Program-made: the position numbers and the translations under genes | NCBI GenBank assembly: GCA_964020975.1 | Contig: CAXHWN010002588.1 | Location: 2,186,310-2,250,309, forward strand | Origin: Hermodice carunculata | Lineage: Eukaryota > Annelida > Polychaeta > Eunicida > Amphinomidae | Length of the DNA stretch: 64,000 nucleotides | Direction: 5' to 3' | Notes under the pieces: model-generated | Database searches by the model: none | What the model saw: only the letters and a program-made list of their open reading frames with translations | Told to the model about the DNA's origin: nothing | In this document: positions 28,605 to 39,085 of the stretch, in pieces | Position numbering within the stretch: position 1 is the first letter of the stretch | Layout: each line of letters starts with the position of its first letter

Positions 28605-28645
28605 CCATCACCACCACCACCACCACCTCCACCACCACCACCACC

Positions 28646-28704
<59 letters not shown>

Positions 28705-30661
28705 TTACCTACCCATTAGACAATCTGGGCAAGTCCAGATCTAATGTCCCAACTGGCCTCCAAATCTTCATGACAAGTTTCACATAATTCAAATTATACA
28801 TTTTTCGATAACCCAAACTTCCATTACTTTTCACCTGTATTTGTTCCACTGTGTAGTTTTTTTTCCAACAAGATCCTCCGAAACCCTTGGTTACTTCACT
28901 CATTTACAATGAGAACACATTACCTTCTGCATCAGAAGCTGTGGTATTACATGTATACACATCTGGCAGTCTTTATTCTTGATATTATTCACGACATGTA
29001 TTTTAAGAGCTCATTAACTTCAAATAAACATGCTGTTCAGTCCTCATTTCTATTTTCACATCCACCTAATCCATAAAATTTGATGTGATGCACTTACATC
29101 AGGATTATCAGATGGAAGATCCAGGGAATCCACAACATGGAGACTGTCCTAAAAAAATGTACAAAAATATATCAGTCACTGTTTCTTTCCTTCATTACAC
29201 CTTCCTGTGCCATTAGGAATGATTTTCTAATCCAGGCTATACATTGTATTACATTAGAACACACATTTCCTAAACAGGTGTGAAACATGAGTACGATCTC
29301 CATTATCTAAACTTTACCCTTGAATTGAAACGGAGTCATCTGCTTTCCTTGGAATGGGGCATGTTATCTTCATAGGTCTCATCAACAATTTTCACACAAA
29401 CAATTCTTTATCGCTGTTGTGATTGGTCAAGAACATTGAAGACAACCTTTTACCACTTGAGGGTTCTGGCAGTTTTGTTTGGCTTGAGGAGGAATAGGTT
29501 AAAATTATATGCTCAATATTTTGAATTAAGAACACCTCTAACATCCTCATGTATGCTTGCATGCTTTGACGTTTGATTTGCATGATGCCCATCACTCCAA
29601 ATGTATTTAGATTAAATTTAAAACAATTGAATTGTACACTCAATAATCAACTTGTTTCTGTGTCATTTTCAACCTGGAAAACAATGAATGATCTTTAGGT
29701 TTTATGGGATAAATACAAACAAGCATCTGTAAGGTTATACCCAGAGCTCATTTTTTCTGTGCAGCACAGAATCATTCTAGCAAAGTGTAAAAAGCACAGT
29801 AGTTCCCACTAAAACACATGTACAAAAATACATTTCTATATGTGGTACCTGTTAAATTTGATTGTGCTTCTTTTTAAAAATTATTTCCTTTCATGTGCAT
29901 TTGAAACTTATTGATTTGAAATCTACAACCACTTACTCAAAGGTACCACTGACTGTTGTAACTGTAATGCACGGGATGAGAAAAAAAGCTAACTCAAATT
30001 AAAATAATGCATAGTGAAGACATGAAGGTACAGCACCTGTGCATATTTGACAGACAGCGCCACCCTCAGTCCTAGCACCCTTTTTGACACTGACAGCATA
30101 AAGAAAAAACTCTCTGGCCCTCGAGGCCCAAACGCCTTGCCACCTGCAAGTAGAAGTACATCAAACACAAATTATGGCTTCACACAAAGAATGTCTCAAA
30201 ACTGAAGGGACATGTACCAGAAAATTATAATTACATGTACTTGTATCCTGCATATACATAGATCTTTCCCAGTGCTCACATTTCTTAAACTCTCTGAAAT
30301 TATGTTGTGTTTATAAAAAGTCTACTGCACTATGGCAAGATCGTGCTGACAGCTGATAACACTTTTGCTTAAATTGCATTCAACTTAATAACTGCTGCCT
30401 AGTACAAGGTTTGTTGAGGTGTCACTGTAAGTTTTCACCTTGATACATCAACATTGTTACCTCCTTTCCACAGTGGAGAGCGAATACTGCCATGTCTTGC
30501 TCGACCTGTTCCCTTTTGTGGCCAAGGTTTGCGACCTCCTCCCCTCATTTCTGCACGTGAGTTGGCAAAATCATATCTCTGCAAGGTTGAAAAGTGATTG
30601 ACTAAACCTCTGAAAACTATACATGTACCCTCCTCTCCACCCCTACCCATCAGAATTTGTG

Positions 30662-30692
<31 letters not shown>

Positions 30693-30698
30693 TGTGTT

Positions 30699-30742
<44 letters not shown>

Positions 30743-33700
30743 ATCTTCAGCTCACAAAGCATTTTTGTTTGCTATTTTGGAAAATGCACCCACACCCCCT
30801 ACTGAATGAAACCAAAATAACGATGAAACCTTAAATGCTAAATGATTATTGTTATCATAGTTTACATGAGTGTTGATGTGCATGTAATGACATACTGAAA
30901 ACAACAATGGTTGACAAAATATGTGTTGTGGAAGTTTCTCAAAAGCTTAGAAAGGTGAACTACATTAAATGTAACTTCCATTTTGTAATACTTCATTTGA
31001 TTGCAGAAGTGAAATGCAGTTGACCTCCCAACTTTCTGAGTTTTTTATCATATCAACAAGTTGTGTCCAGCTGTGCCCAGGTAACAAATCAAACTGACGT
31101 TAAAAGAGGTAATGTGTAAAAGTGGAAAGAACATCCATTTTCAACATGTTTCAACAAATGTCCAAGTTACCCAAGGCCTGACAAAAGTATATGTGTGGTT
31201 CCGGTAACCTGACAGACCCTACTAAAAAGGCCCAACCCTAAAATCAATGGAACAAAAAAAAAAAAAAAAGTACTTTTAAGCTGCCCTTCCCTAATAAATA
31301 CTGATCGACTCAGGCTAGTGCTACAAACTCAGTCAGAGACCCAAGTGGCCCAAAAAAGTCCACAGTTTTTTTCAGTGGCCCAAATGTGACCTACACGTCC
31401 CAAGGGGCCAAAGGCATGCGGGGGGGGGGGGGGGGGGGGGGGGTCTGTGGGCATTCACGCCAATGTAGAGGGTGGGTAAGGGGTTTCCCGTACTGGCGTA
31501 CTGGGGCTTTTATTTACCATACTGGAAGCCCTCTTATTTTACGTACTTCGTACTATCCAAAATTTTGAAAGATTTTTATTTTCTGTACTGTGTACTCTAG
31601 AAAAATAATTACCTGTACCAGCGTACTGAAACCCCCCCCCCCCCAACCCCCCTTCAATGTAATATACACTGGCCCACATCATGCCAGTTAAATGTGCAAA
31701 GTTTGAATGGGATCCGATGAAAATCCTGGGACTAGTTGCGGATACAAGTTCAGTGTTACGGACGGACATGAGGATTCCATCCTTGTGGGAGTGTAAAAAG
31801 CCTAGTTGCCATAACTACAAGATTGCTAAAATATAACAAGAAATCTAAATAATCCAGGGACTATTACCTTTGCTATCATTTAAAACCACACCATGAAAAA
31901 TTGTAGTCTACATATTAACTAGTGACAGGGAATGATGCTCACTGGAGGCATAGATCTTACTTACTTAATCATCATTTGATTGCATTACTAAATGTGTATC
32001 CCATCGTTACACCCCACACATCATGTTTATATGCTTGTGGAAATGTCAAACCATCCATCAGTGATAACGAAAAAGAAAATGCTCACAATCTTTCTGTACA
32101 TAGACTGCCAGTGAATGTTCCACCAAAGTATATCAATTCTGAAATGAAGGAGAAAAAGAAACAGAAAAAATCAACTGCTGTACTTCACAATCTCATAAGC
32201 AAACACCATGAGTGCAACTGAAACTTAGGACACACTGATGCACATGACTTTCTCTTTTATACATTATTCATGTTTCTTCTGCTTGGGTAGAGCTAGCAAA
32301 GTCTTTGAAATGTTGCATCAAATAGTATATGACAATGGCAGTGATTAATATCTATTTTGTTATCCTCCTAACCAATACATGTATGATATAATATATGGGA
32401 ATACGTGTATGCATAAATTTACGTATTTATACTACATGGTAATGCCAACAGTTACTGCTTGCAGGTTCACATATCATATTGGTCAAGGGGCACCATTAAT
32501 TTTCCAGCATCTGTCCACTTGAAACATGACATTGGTACTCTCATTTTATGACTTATTACTTCTAGCTTTATCCCACACATATCCTGTAATTTTCCTATTT
32601 AGCACCAGTGGCTCTTTAAGAAATTTGTGTAATCTGTTAGGCTCAAGTTCAGCCATTTTGCAATATTATCTCATGTTTGGGTCGATTTTAGTACTATAAC
32701 AGGCTTGTATAAATACCGTATCATAGGCCTATAGGCTACAGTGCCGGGTTATAATGTATTGGTACTCTTCCAGTGGTATCCGCACTCTTCCGGTGGTATC
32801 AGTACTCCGCCAGTTTCATCAGTAATTGTGTTGATGAGGAGTAAAGCTTTCTGCAAATGTCGTTCTTATTTTTGCTTTGTGTATTAAAATGTACAAATCG
32901 ACCCAAACATGAGATAAAAATTTCGCTCACTCCTTCTGCTATATGGAATCCAGTGCTCGTTGATACATGTATACTTCATATCGTCAACAAAGCATGCTAT
33001 AATCTATATTATACCACTGTTTCCACCTAGATATCTAGCATTTTCTGAGTAGGAACAGTGAGGCAGGGTACTTAATCCTTTCCCCCTTAAACCAGACAAA
33101 ACTGACCACTGGTCAAACATGCCTGCTTCAAATTAATGTTCGTGATCAATTTCAACAGTAATGAAAATTACTTGAATGAGAATTGCAGATGAGACCTATC
33201 AAGACAACATGACCCCCTTAATGTGGGCTGGCTGCTCAGTGCCCAAGATGTGTCAAGGAAATCTGTTGCCTCACTCTTATTCAAGGGGGATGGGCTAAGG
33301 GGGGAACATCTGTACTCAAAAAGGACAATCTGGTGTCACAAATCAGATACCTGGGAAATGTGGCAAAGATGTCCGGATGTAGATCAGTGATACCGAGCTT
33401 TTCATCCTCCACCGTGTTCAAAGATTCTAGCCAGGCTTGCTTTGGTGGTCTGCTTCTGGGTGCAAAATTTAACTTTCTGTTTGTCATGAGTGGAAGAGGC
33501 TGCCTTGTTGGTGGTGGAGGAGGGACATCACCTAAACAGTATTCAAGAAGAAAAATTGACATACATCCTTCAATCCATACCAGCATACACATAATCTTGA
33601 CTCTTTATTTATTGCTCAGTGTACATATGACATCGTATATGGCTAATGCAGTGACTCTGTTTTGCTTTGAACAAGCATTTGCCTCCTTAGCAGACTTTCT

Positions 33701-35890
33701 CTGGTCCCCGGCCAAGGGGGCCAACAGTCTATCGCCCTCCAGAAAGTCTGTTTAGCAGGCAAAACAAGCACTGATATTCAGAAAATGAAAGTACATGTAC
33801 AATATTAATGAGAGTAGTTGTACATCAATAAATGTAACACAAAGCATGTGGTGTTCTGCTGAGAAATGTTACGAGCACAGTGGATGTGGTCACTGCACAT
33901 CACATACTTCATGCAAACATGGCAAAAGTAATCCAAGTCTGCAGAAGCTGTATTGTTCTCCATGCTCACTGATGCATTCACAGTATACACAAGAACACAT
34001 GGAGTCACAGCCCATATTTTGGTGGCACACTGGAAGCCATTGTCGTGGAAGGGTGTTGAACAATGTGTGCTGGGCAAAAATGAGAATGGCTGTGAATTCT
34101 CCTGTCAACAAAAAGACATCAGACCCATTTCAACATGCAAAATTTTAATGTCTGTGTTTCATCCATGTCATCAAAGCCTAAATTAAACAGCTGTGTATAC
34201 ATGCTTACAGCTGGGACTGATACACACTGGACGAACATCAAGGTGTATGTTTTATGTACTTGGTCTTGTATGTGTAGTATCATAGTACAACAGTCAATTG
34301 TGATTTAACTGCAAACTGTATTTGGGTGCCACTGCTTTGACACTCTCTGTGCCTGGATGACCTACGGTCATCTTTAGAGAGTGTATTAGGGCCAGCAGTG
34401 CATTGTGACAGCCTCCACCCTTAGTAAACATTTATTTTTCATGGCTCATTAACTTATATAAAACTAATATTTCATAGGTTTGCATGTGGTGGTGTCAGTG
34501 ACTAGATGGCTTTGAAAGGTTCCAAAAGCCTCAAGATTTATTTATGGTTCAAAGTGAAGGACTTGGAGTGTTATATAGCACTTTTGTGAAGAAAATTTGC
34601 CATATTCCCACTGGAAATTAACTTTATTTACAAAAGAATTTTGTTGCCCATGATGGGCCCCAAGTTGACAAGCTTGTGCCTTTTTGGCCATCAAGTGGCA
34701 TCTGGGTGGTGACGTCAGGGAAGGATTAGGAAGGGAAAAGGACAGAAATCCAGCCTTACTGGAAGGAGCCACGGGCGACAACAAAGTCGGTCTTTGCCAG
34801 TCCAACTGGGACTGAGTCTGTGCCCAGCACTGATCATGTCATAGCTGCCATGGAAGGTGACCAAAGGTGGTGCTTGAGAAGCTAGACTGGCAAGGAATAC
34901 TTTTCAAAAGTCATTGTGCGAAAATTCCTGTATAAGTGACTCGTTAATATTTATGTTTCTGAATACTGCCAGACAGCGGGCCATTCAATCGGTGATATGC
35001 TGTCTTGTGTGCAATTTTTGTCTTCGTTCATCGAGGTCTACCCTGTTTTTGCCATACAGTGCTTTATTTTCTCCTTATTCATATGCAAAAAGCATTCATG
35101 TGGGGATATGCCCTTGTTCCTGATTGTTTTTTGTTTTGTTTTTTTGCACTAAAATATATGTTTAAACCAAGAAGGCAGGCCATTTTGTGCGGTTGCGAAT
35201 ACTGGCAGAATACGCTGCACACTAAGACAGGCAAAACAGTAGCACCTCCCGCTGTGTGGCTTATGTGTATTCAAGCTGAGGTGAAGAGCTTGTATATTCC
35301 CCTACCTTTTGAAGTTTGTGGCATGCTATAGTAGTCATTATTAATCTGTTTAGGCATGCACCGGCTTTACAGATGCTTTTCAAAGCGACCCTTTACCTTC
35401 ACTTATCCCAGGCCTTGTTATAAATCACTAGAATAAAACTAAAAGCCTGCTGCATGTAGGCCTAGGATTTCAAATTCAGCTGGTTTTGAGTTTATGTTTA
35501 CACTGTAAAAAGTTCTAGGGTCTAGCTTAAACTTAATGGCATCAATGAATCGTAAATTCTGAAAGGCCAAGGTTGGGGAGGGCAAGGTGGATGTTGAAGA
35601 AGCATAATTGCCATAAATGCGCTCCACACACAGCCTGGGTCACTTTTACTTTTATCCAGAGATGCATGACACAGCAATGTTGAGGCCCAGAGAATGTGGT
35701 CTTGGACAACTTCCACTGCAAATCTGCATCTAAAGCTGCTCAGTCCTCCTTAAAACAGGTGTCAATGCTATTTGCATACCAAAATCTTCATAGAGGTGAA
35801 AATGACAAACAGGCAATTACCTTCTAATCCTGAGATTTCTGGATGTTCAAGGTGTTGAAGAACTGAAGAGCATGTTGAAAAGTGATGGAC
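19346..35890 (-). CDS. MRPL4: Mitochondrial large ribosomal subunit protein uL4m (MRPL4)
   Basis: Structural protein of the mitochondrial 39S subunit. Firm coding exons in transcription order: 35821-35890, 33351-33531, 30461-30578, 30037-30143, 29098-29148, 24858-24916, 20240-20313 and 19346-19512 (stop). The uL4 signature [20 protein letters not shown] with [10 protein letters not shown] follows in 30461-30578. The 33351-33531 exon gives QAWLESL and [12 protein letters not shown]; later exons give [28 protein letters not shown]. Phases agree at every checked junction except that the 33351-33531 exon ends in phase 2 while 30461-30578 starts in phase 0, so a short exon of 3n+1 nt (about 15 residues, the DILH..WQ segment) is missing from my model. 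The visible residues total about 275; human MRPL4 has 311. The 5' end is uncertain. Confidence 0.93.
20240..20313 (-). CDS. MRPL4: MRPL4 exon, [20 protein letters not shown]
   Basis: A 74 nt exon whose first base completes an Asp codon. It ends VYG with the Gly split into the last exon, matching human MPQSIVEATSRLKTFNLIP. Confidence 0.93.
21430..23545 (-). mobile_element. LINE fragment: reverse transcriptase C-half and C-terminal domain, interrupted
   Basis: In MRPL4's 24857-20314 intron. The frame at 23509-22925, which extends upstream as [14 protein letters not shown], gives SKTKIMIFN and [20 protein letters not shown]. The C-terminal end at 21774-21445 has [20 protein letters not shown] and the cluster [24 protein letters not shown] element (21852-22670) sits inside it. 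It is a different LINE lineage from the one at 0.7-4.7 kb. Confidence 0.75.
21852..22670. mobile_element. 819 bp pogo/Tigger-like non-autonomous TIR element
   Basis: Termini CAGTAAAACCTGTC and its complement with further TIR similarity (GACACCT, GGTTCTGGCCAAA). TA lies at the right flank; the left is TC, perhaps a mutated TA. No transposase. It is inserted in the LINE C-terminal coding region, so it is younger than that LINE. Confidence 0.65.
23699..24112 (-). mobile_element. LINE endonuclease (EEP) domain fragment
   Basis: An open frame of 137 aa with [34 protein letters not shown] and YTDHF, the order of apurinic-type LINE endonucleases. About 150 bp of unrelated DNA separates it from the RT fragment, so it is either one element with a large internal deletion or two elements. 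Confidence 0.75.
24165..24605. repeat. Two tandem ~190 bp repeat units ending in a GC hairpin
   Basis: Units share GTGACCTTGAAAAT, AGGTCAAGGTCA, GGTATGATGCATCTCTGGTA and AGGGTTCTA.AGATATGCT. They end in a run of GGACGGA/GATGCACAGACGG and a hairpin GCCACCTTCGGTGGC at 24579-24593. This type of SINE/Helitron-like repeat is common in marine invertebrates. Confidence 0.6.
24654..24832. mobile_element. 179 bp TA-flanked MITE (pogo-like)
   Basis: Terminal inverted repeats CAGTGGTCCCTGTCTTGAGA and CAGTGGTACCTGTCTTGAGA (complement of the right end), with TA on both sides. It lies 25 bp from the MRPL4 exon at 24858. Confidence 0.8.
24858..24916 (-). CDS. MRPL4: MRPL4 exon, [19 protein letters not shown]
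   Basis: A 59 nt exon (19 codons plus GA) with a TTTGCAG acceptor and a GTAAGTA donor. It matches the YLTELAHYRRWGDSVLLVD segment of the human protein. Confidence 0.92.
25192..25330. repeat. ~69 bp tandem duplication
   Basis: TGATAGCTCATCCTGT.TATA.GGTGAAGGGCATCCAGTAGAATGTCA twice, in an MRPL4 intron. Confidence 0.85.
25920..26130 (-). repeat. Fragment of the 15.9 kb Helitron-like module repeat
   Basis: Read on -, GGTCAATTTGTGTCCGATTT, TGATCATGTTGGACTC and AAAGGTCAAGGT match the module at 16200-16240. Flanking 26131-26940 shows nothing else. Confidence 0.5.
26938..27912. repeat. Element of two ~480 bp direct modules with palindromic ends
   Basis: It opens with the palindrome GGTGAAGCGGATCGCTTCACC region (26945-26965). 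Two modules (near 27000 and 27480) share CCACAAGGAACATAT.CACAAAGTT, CTTAATCTGAGTGAC.GTTCTGG and ATATCAAAGCAATTGGGTGA. It ends in the hairpin AGCTCAGCTGAC..GTCAGCTGAGCT (27881-27911). The same hairpin occurs at 49411-49441. It lies in an MRPL4 intron. Confidence 0.55.
28543..28702. repeat. (CAT)n-(CAC)n-(CAT)n trinucleotide tract
   Basis: 160 bp of CAT/ATC repeats with a central CAC block. Long Asp, His, Ser, Met or Ile frames over it are artefacts. It is intronic to MRPL4. Confidence 0.97.
29098..29148 (-). CDS. MRPL4: MRPL4 exon, [17 protein letters not shown]
   Basis: A 51 nt, phase 0/0 exon matching the DDLHIMDSLELP segment of vertebrate uL4m. Confidence 0.92.
29330..29490 (-). repeat. 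Copy of a dispersed repeat ('GACCTATSAAGA' family)
   Basis: On -, contains TGTTGATGAGACCTATGAAG ATAACATGCCCC. The same block recurs near 33190 (+), 48240 (+) and 57150 (-). SINE- or MITE-like; no ends defined. Confidence 0.45.
30037..30143 (-). CDS. MRPL4: MRPL4 exon, [12 protein letters not shown]
   Basis: Completes the Gly from the preceding exon and reads [20 protein letters not shown] then [15 protein letters not shown], ending in phase 0. Confidence 0.95.
30461..30578 (-). CDS. MRPL4: MRPL4 exon, uL4 rRNA-binding core
   Basis: Encodes [20 protein letters not shown] and [19 protein letters not shown], the glycine/arginine-rich loop that enters the ribosomal exit tunnel in uL4 proteins. 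The acceptor is CCTTGCAG and the donor GTAACAA. Confidence 0.96.
30660..30742. repeat. (GT)n microsatellite
   Basis: About 80 bp GT with small interruptions, 80 bp upstream (in gene sense) of the 30461-30578 MRPL4 exon. Confidence 0.96.
31421..31646. repeat. Inverted-repeat element bordered by poly-G and poly-C
   Basis: A G run (about 31421-31443) and a C run (about 31632-31645) bracket arms GGGTTTCCCGTACTGGCGTA (31479) and complement of GTACCAGCGTACTGAAACC (31614). MITE-like. Confidence 0.45.
33070..33260 (+). repeat. Copy of the 'GACCTATCAAGA' dispersed repeat
   Basis: AATGAGAATTGCAGATGAGA then CCTATCAAGACAACATGACC; compare GAGAATTGTCGATTAGACCC and ATCAAGATAGCGTGTC at 48229. Confidence 0.45.
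33351..33531 (-). CDS. MRPL4: MRPL4 exon with [12 protein letters not shown]
   Basis: Encodes a proline-rich linker and then QAWLESL...[16 protein letters not shown], the conserved start of mature uL4m. It ends in phase 2 (AG) at the donor GTATCT. Confidence 0.93.
33532..35820. other. MRPL4 intron, no further exon seen
   Basis: Unremarkable AT-rich sequence. Frames of 70-140 codons (for example 33795-34148) have no recognisable domain. Confidence 0.45.
35821..35890 (-). CDS. MRPL4: MRPL4 exon, N-terminal region
   Basis: Encodes [20 protein letters not shown] then GLE, between a TTTCAG acceptor and a GTAATT donor. It is poorly conserved, and supported by its phase match (1) to the next exon. 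Confidence 0.65.
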
Positions 35891-36179
35891 CTGAAACAGA
35901 TAAACAGCCTAGAAGTTTGCATTATATGAAACTGCATCATAACATGTAATGAGCAACACATACTGCTCCCAAATGTTTAAAACTTGGGGCATGTGATGCA
36001 TAGATAACATATAATGGATAACAAAAACTGAAATTTCAATGTATTAGATAATTAATGAGGATAGATTTTGTATTTATAGTTTATCATCACAAAACACTCT
36101 GAATTCACGAGTAAAGTATGATGTGTTGATGTAACAGTGTATTGGAATTGAAATTCTGTGTATCAGCTACAGGGTACCG

Positions 36180-36895
36180 TTTTCAATGTAACAGTTGGAA
36201 TGACCTTGAGACCCACTTGGCCCATATCAAACAGTGTAATTCATGTATAAACACTGAAAATGATCCTTTTGATATTATAATGAGTGAGTGAATTCATCTA
36301 AGGGAAGGATGACATGTTGACAATGATTTTCAATGTTGACATATGGGACCTTATGACAATTCAGAATGGTGAACCATGTGACCTTGAATACACATATAGA
36401 TCAAAAACAACCTGGCAGCAAAATCATTCAACATCTTCATAACATGCTTCAGCTGTCAAAGTTTGAAGGACACAGCTCTGAAAGTTCTCTAGGTAAAGTT
36501 TTCACAATTTTTTTGTCTTGACCCCTGTGACCTTGAAATATGGGCCATGGTCACCAGGAACTTAGTAAAATCAGTCCCGGTCTTGATAAGGTACTTCAGG
36601 TGTGCAATTTTGATGGTTGTAACTTCATTTGTTCTCAAGACAGTGTTTACAAGGATTTTTTTATGTTGAACCCTGTGACCTTGAAATATAGGTCAAGGTT
36701 CCCAGGAAGTGAACTCATCCAAGACCTTGATAAGATTGAAGATGCTTTGAGTGTATAATTTTAATGGTTGTGGCAATTTTGTGAGCATTATTGTGTTTAC
36801 AACACATACAAGGTGCACAGATGGACACACAGATGCACAGACACAATGACACCAACCATCCATCAACTAATGGAGCTCATGAGGTAAAAAAAAAA
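36180..36895. repeat. Tandem ~170 bp modules with GTGACCTTGAAATA
   Basis: Modules near 36360, 36525 and 36670 share CTGTGACCTTGAAATA, GGTCA.GGT and AAGTTTACAA.GATTTT-like text. They finish with GGTGCACAGATGGACACACAGATGCACAGACA and a poly-A (36885-36902), a SINE-like tail. Confidence 0.55.
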
Positions 36896-37031
36896 AAAAA
36901 AAGATCTATAATTTTGGTTTCTAATAAGTGAATGTGCTTCCATTTGTAAATTGTGAAATATCATTTAAACCAGGTTTAAAAATCCATTAGGTTACCACTA
37001 TTCAAAACCTCATGATACATGCTTTTATGTA

Positions 37032-37197
37032 CAGTGAAAGCTCGTTATATTGACACTCAAATATCTGATATAATCATTATTATGAGATGAGTTTTGAACA
37101 TGTTGAATGGCAAAAGTTCATTTTCTTTGTTGTATGATTCATTTATCTGACACATTTCTAAGGGAACAGATAGTGTCATTATAATGAGTTTTAGCTG
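37032..37197. mobile_element. 166 bp TA-flanked MITE (pogo-like)
   Basis: TIRs CAGTGAAAGCTCGTTATATT and CAGCTAAAACTCATTATAAT (complement of the right end) followed by GACACT in both, with TA on both flanks. Confidence 0.7.
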
Positions 37198-37199
37198 TA

Positions 37200-38445
37200 G
37201 CTAGTACAAATTTTGTTGCACTAATGAATTTGAAAGCTTTTAATGCAAATTTTTAGCTGACTCCCTCGTCCTTTGCCTGGGAAGGAATAACATATTAAAA
37301 GATGATGAGCTTGAAAGTTGTGTATGGAAATGTGTATACTATGTACAGTCAAGTATGTGCCTATCCCAAGCCCTCTGCCATTTGATGTACATTGATTTGT
37401 ATAAAGATATCTTGGTAGACTGTTGAGTAGGATCATTTTTTATTTCCACGTTGGAATTTATTTGGTTTTGAATTTATGTGGCCAAAGATCCTTTGGAAGT
37501 TTACAGTGATGTCAGAAGTTGTGACATGCTGCTTTGTATTTTGTCTACAAGAACTTGGCAAGATTTATGTATTTCACAATTCAAAATATTTGCCATATGG
37601 CAACTCTATGTTAAGTCAGAGAATATATGCATATTTCGCTGAAGTCATTCTGTTAGGCTTTTCAAGCAAAAGTCAGTAGCTATTTTCAGTGCATTTAGTT
37701 CTCCATGACAGAACTCTGTGAAGATCCCTGCTCCACTATCATGATTGGCTGTGAACTTAATCCATTTAAAATACTGCAGTGACCACAGAGGCGCCTAGGT
37801 TTGGGTAAGCTCTTCCATCAATAAAGACTGAAATGAGATTTTTGGGTATCTTGTTAATGGATTCAAGCTCAGCAACTTTTCCTGCTATGATTTTTTCACC
37901 TGATAGTAATAAGTGGCATGAGGAGCCAAAGCAATGCTCTATGTTGGACAACTTCTAAGACTGAAGCCACTGGCTGAATGAACGTTGACAGCAACAATGA
38001 GACGTCCTACACCACGCTTACTCTTTCATTTTCCCTGCAAAGAAGACAAGTACTCAGAATGTTGAATTTAATGCAAGAACGCTGCATGCAGTTAGCTATA
38101 GAAGGGCACAACTTGATCATAAATGGACAGGCAAGTGGTATTCTTTTTCGGCAGTAGGTTAAAAGGTGACTTCAGAAAGTTGTCCAGGTTGGCTATCAGG
38201 TGCAACGGCTTTGTTGCGGTTGCATTGGCATACCAGCTATTGCGTTTCCATTTTCACCCGTGGGATGAAACCACCGTTATATTTACTGTATATTCTCATA
38301 TAAGCATAAAGGCGTCTAACTTTTGTTGCGTCACTTTTTAAAATAAAGTATGCAGTTGATGTTGTGCAGACACCTTTCATTGAAAGCATTCAAGATAAAA
38401 AAAGGCGAGTCTATAGATAGAATCAAAAGTTATGCCAGTGTTTAC
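37200..38445. other. Putative MRPL4 intron 1, nothing certain
   Basis: No conserved exon was found. An acceptor-like TTCTTTGCAG on - at about 38034-38045 precedes GGAAAATGAAAGA then a GTAAGC donor, but the phases do not fit the gene. Confidence 0.35.
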
Positions 38446-38491
38446 CTGTCATAGCCATGAAACACGTGCTCCGACCACGGCTTGCCAGCAT
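38446..38491 (-). CDS. MRPL4: Candidate first coding exon of MRPL4
   Basis: An ATG at 38491 opens MLASRGRSTCFMAMT, a basic, acid-free stretch that would suit a mitochondrial import peptide, and it ends at a good donor (CAG/GTAAAC). It finishes in phase 1, whereas the next known exon (35821-35890) starts in phase 0, so a small exon would have to lie between them. This is inference only. Confidence 0.3.
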
Positions 38492-38499
38492 TACTTCAC

Positions 38500-39000
38500 T
38501 GTGTATGAATGTGATTCGCCCTCTGTTTATAAAATTCATCATGGAAAAAATATCTATCAAACCATAAAACACAAACAGGCTGATAAGTTCATGTAATAGT
38601 CTAGCTGAAACAGAGGGTTAATTATGGGTAAATGGCCCCCAAAGGTGTCAGCACAAGACAACCAAAAACTATTTAGTGCGGTAACCTGCACCTGATTGGC
38701 CGCAATGGTGTATTCATACCCCTTGCTGGTCATGAAAACGGAAGATAAATAAACCGAGTAGCTGTACAAAACAGGCGTCAGCGATGGTAATGCAAGTGTG
38801 TTGTGCACTGTATGCTTGAAAACGCACTGAAACTTCATTCAACATGGAGAATAACAGATAAGAAACACATACATGTATGATTTTACCATATTCAAGCAAG
38901 GAATATGTACTTATTTATTCACATGTATACGGATTGGTATGAGTAACATTAGTCGTAGGATACTGTCCTTGTGGTATTACTACACAAGCAGCATCGGTGC
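38500..39000. other. Probable MRPL4 upstream/promoter region
   Basis: If the first exon call is right, transcription starts here on -. No TATA box is apparent, and the sequence is only mildly GC-rich. Confidence 0.3.
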
Positions 39001-39047
39001 TCTCGCACTCAGAATATTTTCCTACGCCTGTGATGTAAACATCCATC

Positions 39048-39085
39048 ATAAGCGCAGCACCATCGATCGATGGTGCTGCGCTTAT
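39048..39085. repeat. 38 bp perfect palindrome with CGAT core
   Basis: ATAAGCGCAGCACCATCGA and its exact complement abut with no loop. A looser CG-rich copy of the motif (GCGCAGCGCGATCTGTCGAT) follows at 39117. Confidence 0.9.

Larger units (their letters stand above)
30750..33350 (-). other. MRPL4 intron region that should hide one short exon
   Basis: Phase bookkeeping requires an exon of 3n+1 nt between 33351 and 30578. I searched for a DILH..WQ-like segment with splice sites and did not find a convincing one. The interval also holds a poly-G/poly-C bordered repeat (31421-31645) and a dispersed repeat near 33070-33260. Confidence 0.5.

Noticed and set aside
28367-28787. Poly-Asp, poly-His, poly-Ser and poly-Met frames
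   Set aside because: All are readings of one trinucleotide repeat within an MRPL4 intron.
31922-32221. 99-codon frame on +
   Set aside because: No recognisable motif or splice context; antisense in an MRPL4 intron.
33795-34148. 117-codon cysteine- and histidine-rich frame
   Set aside because: No domain pattern was recognised, frames on both strands overlap it, and it lies inside an MRPL4 intron.
38030-38046. Micro-exon for MRPL4 between 38446 and 35890
   Set aside because: Splice-like signals exist, but 13 nt does not restore the required phase and one reading gives an immediate stop.
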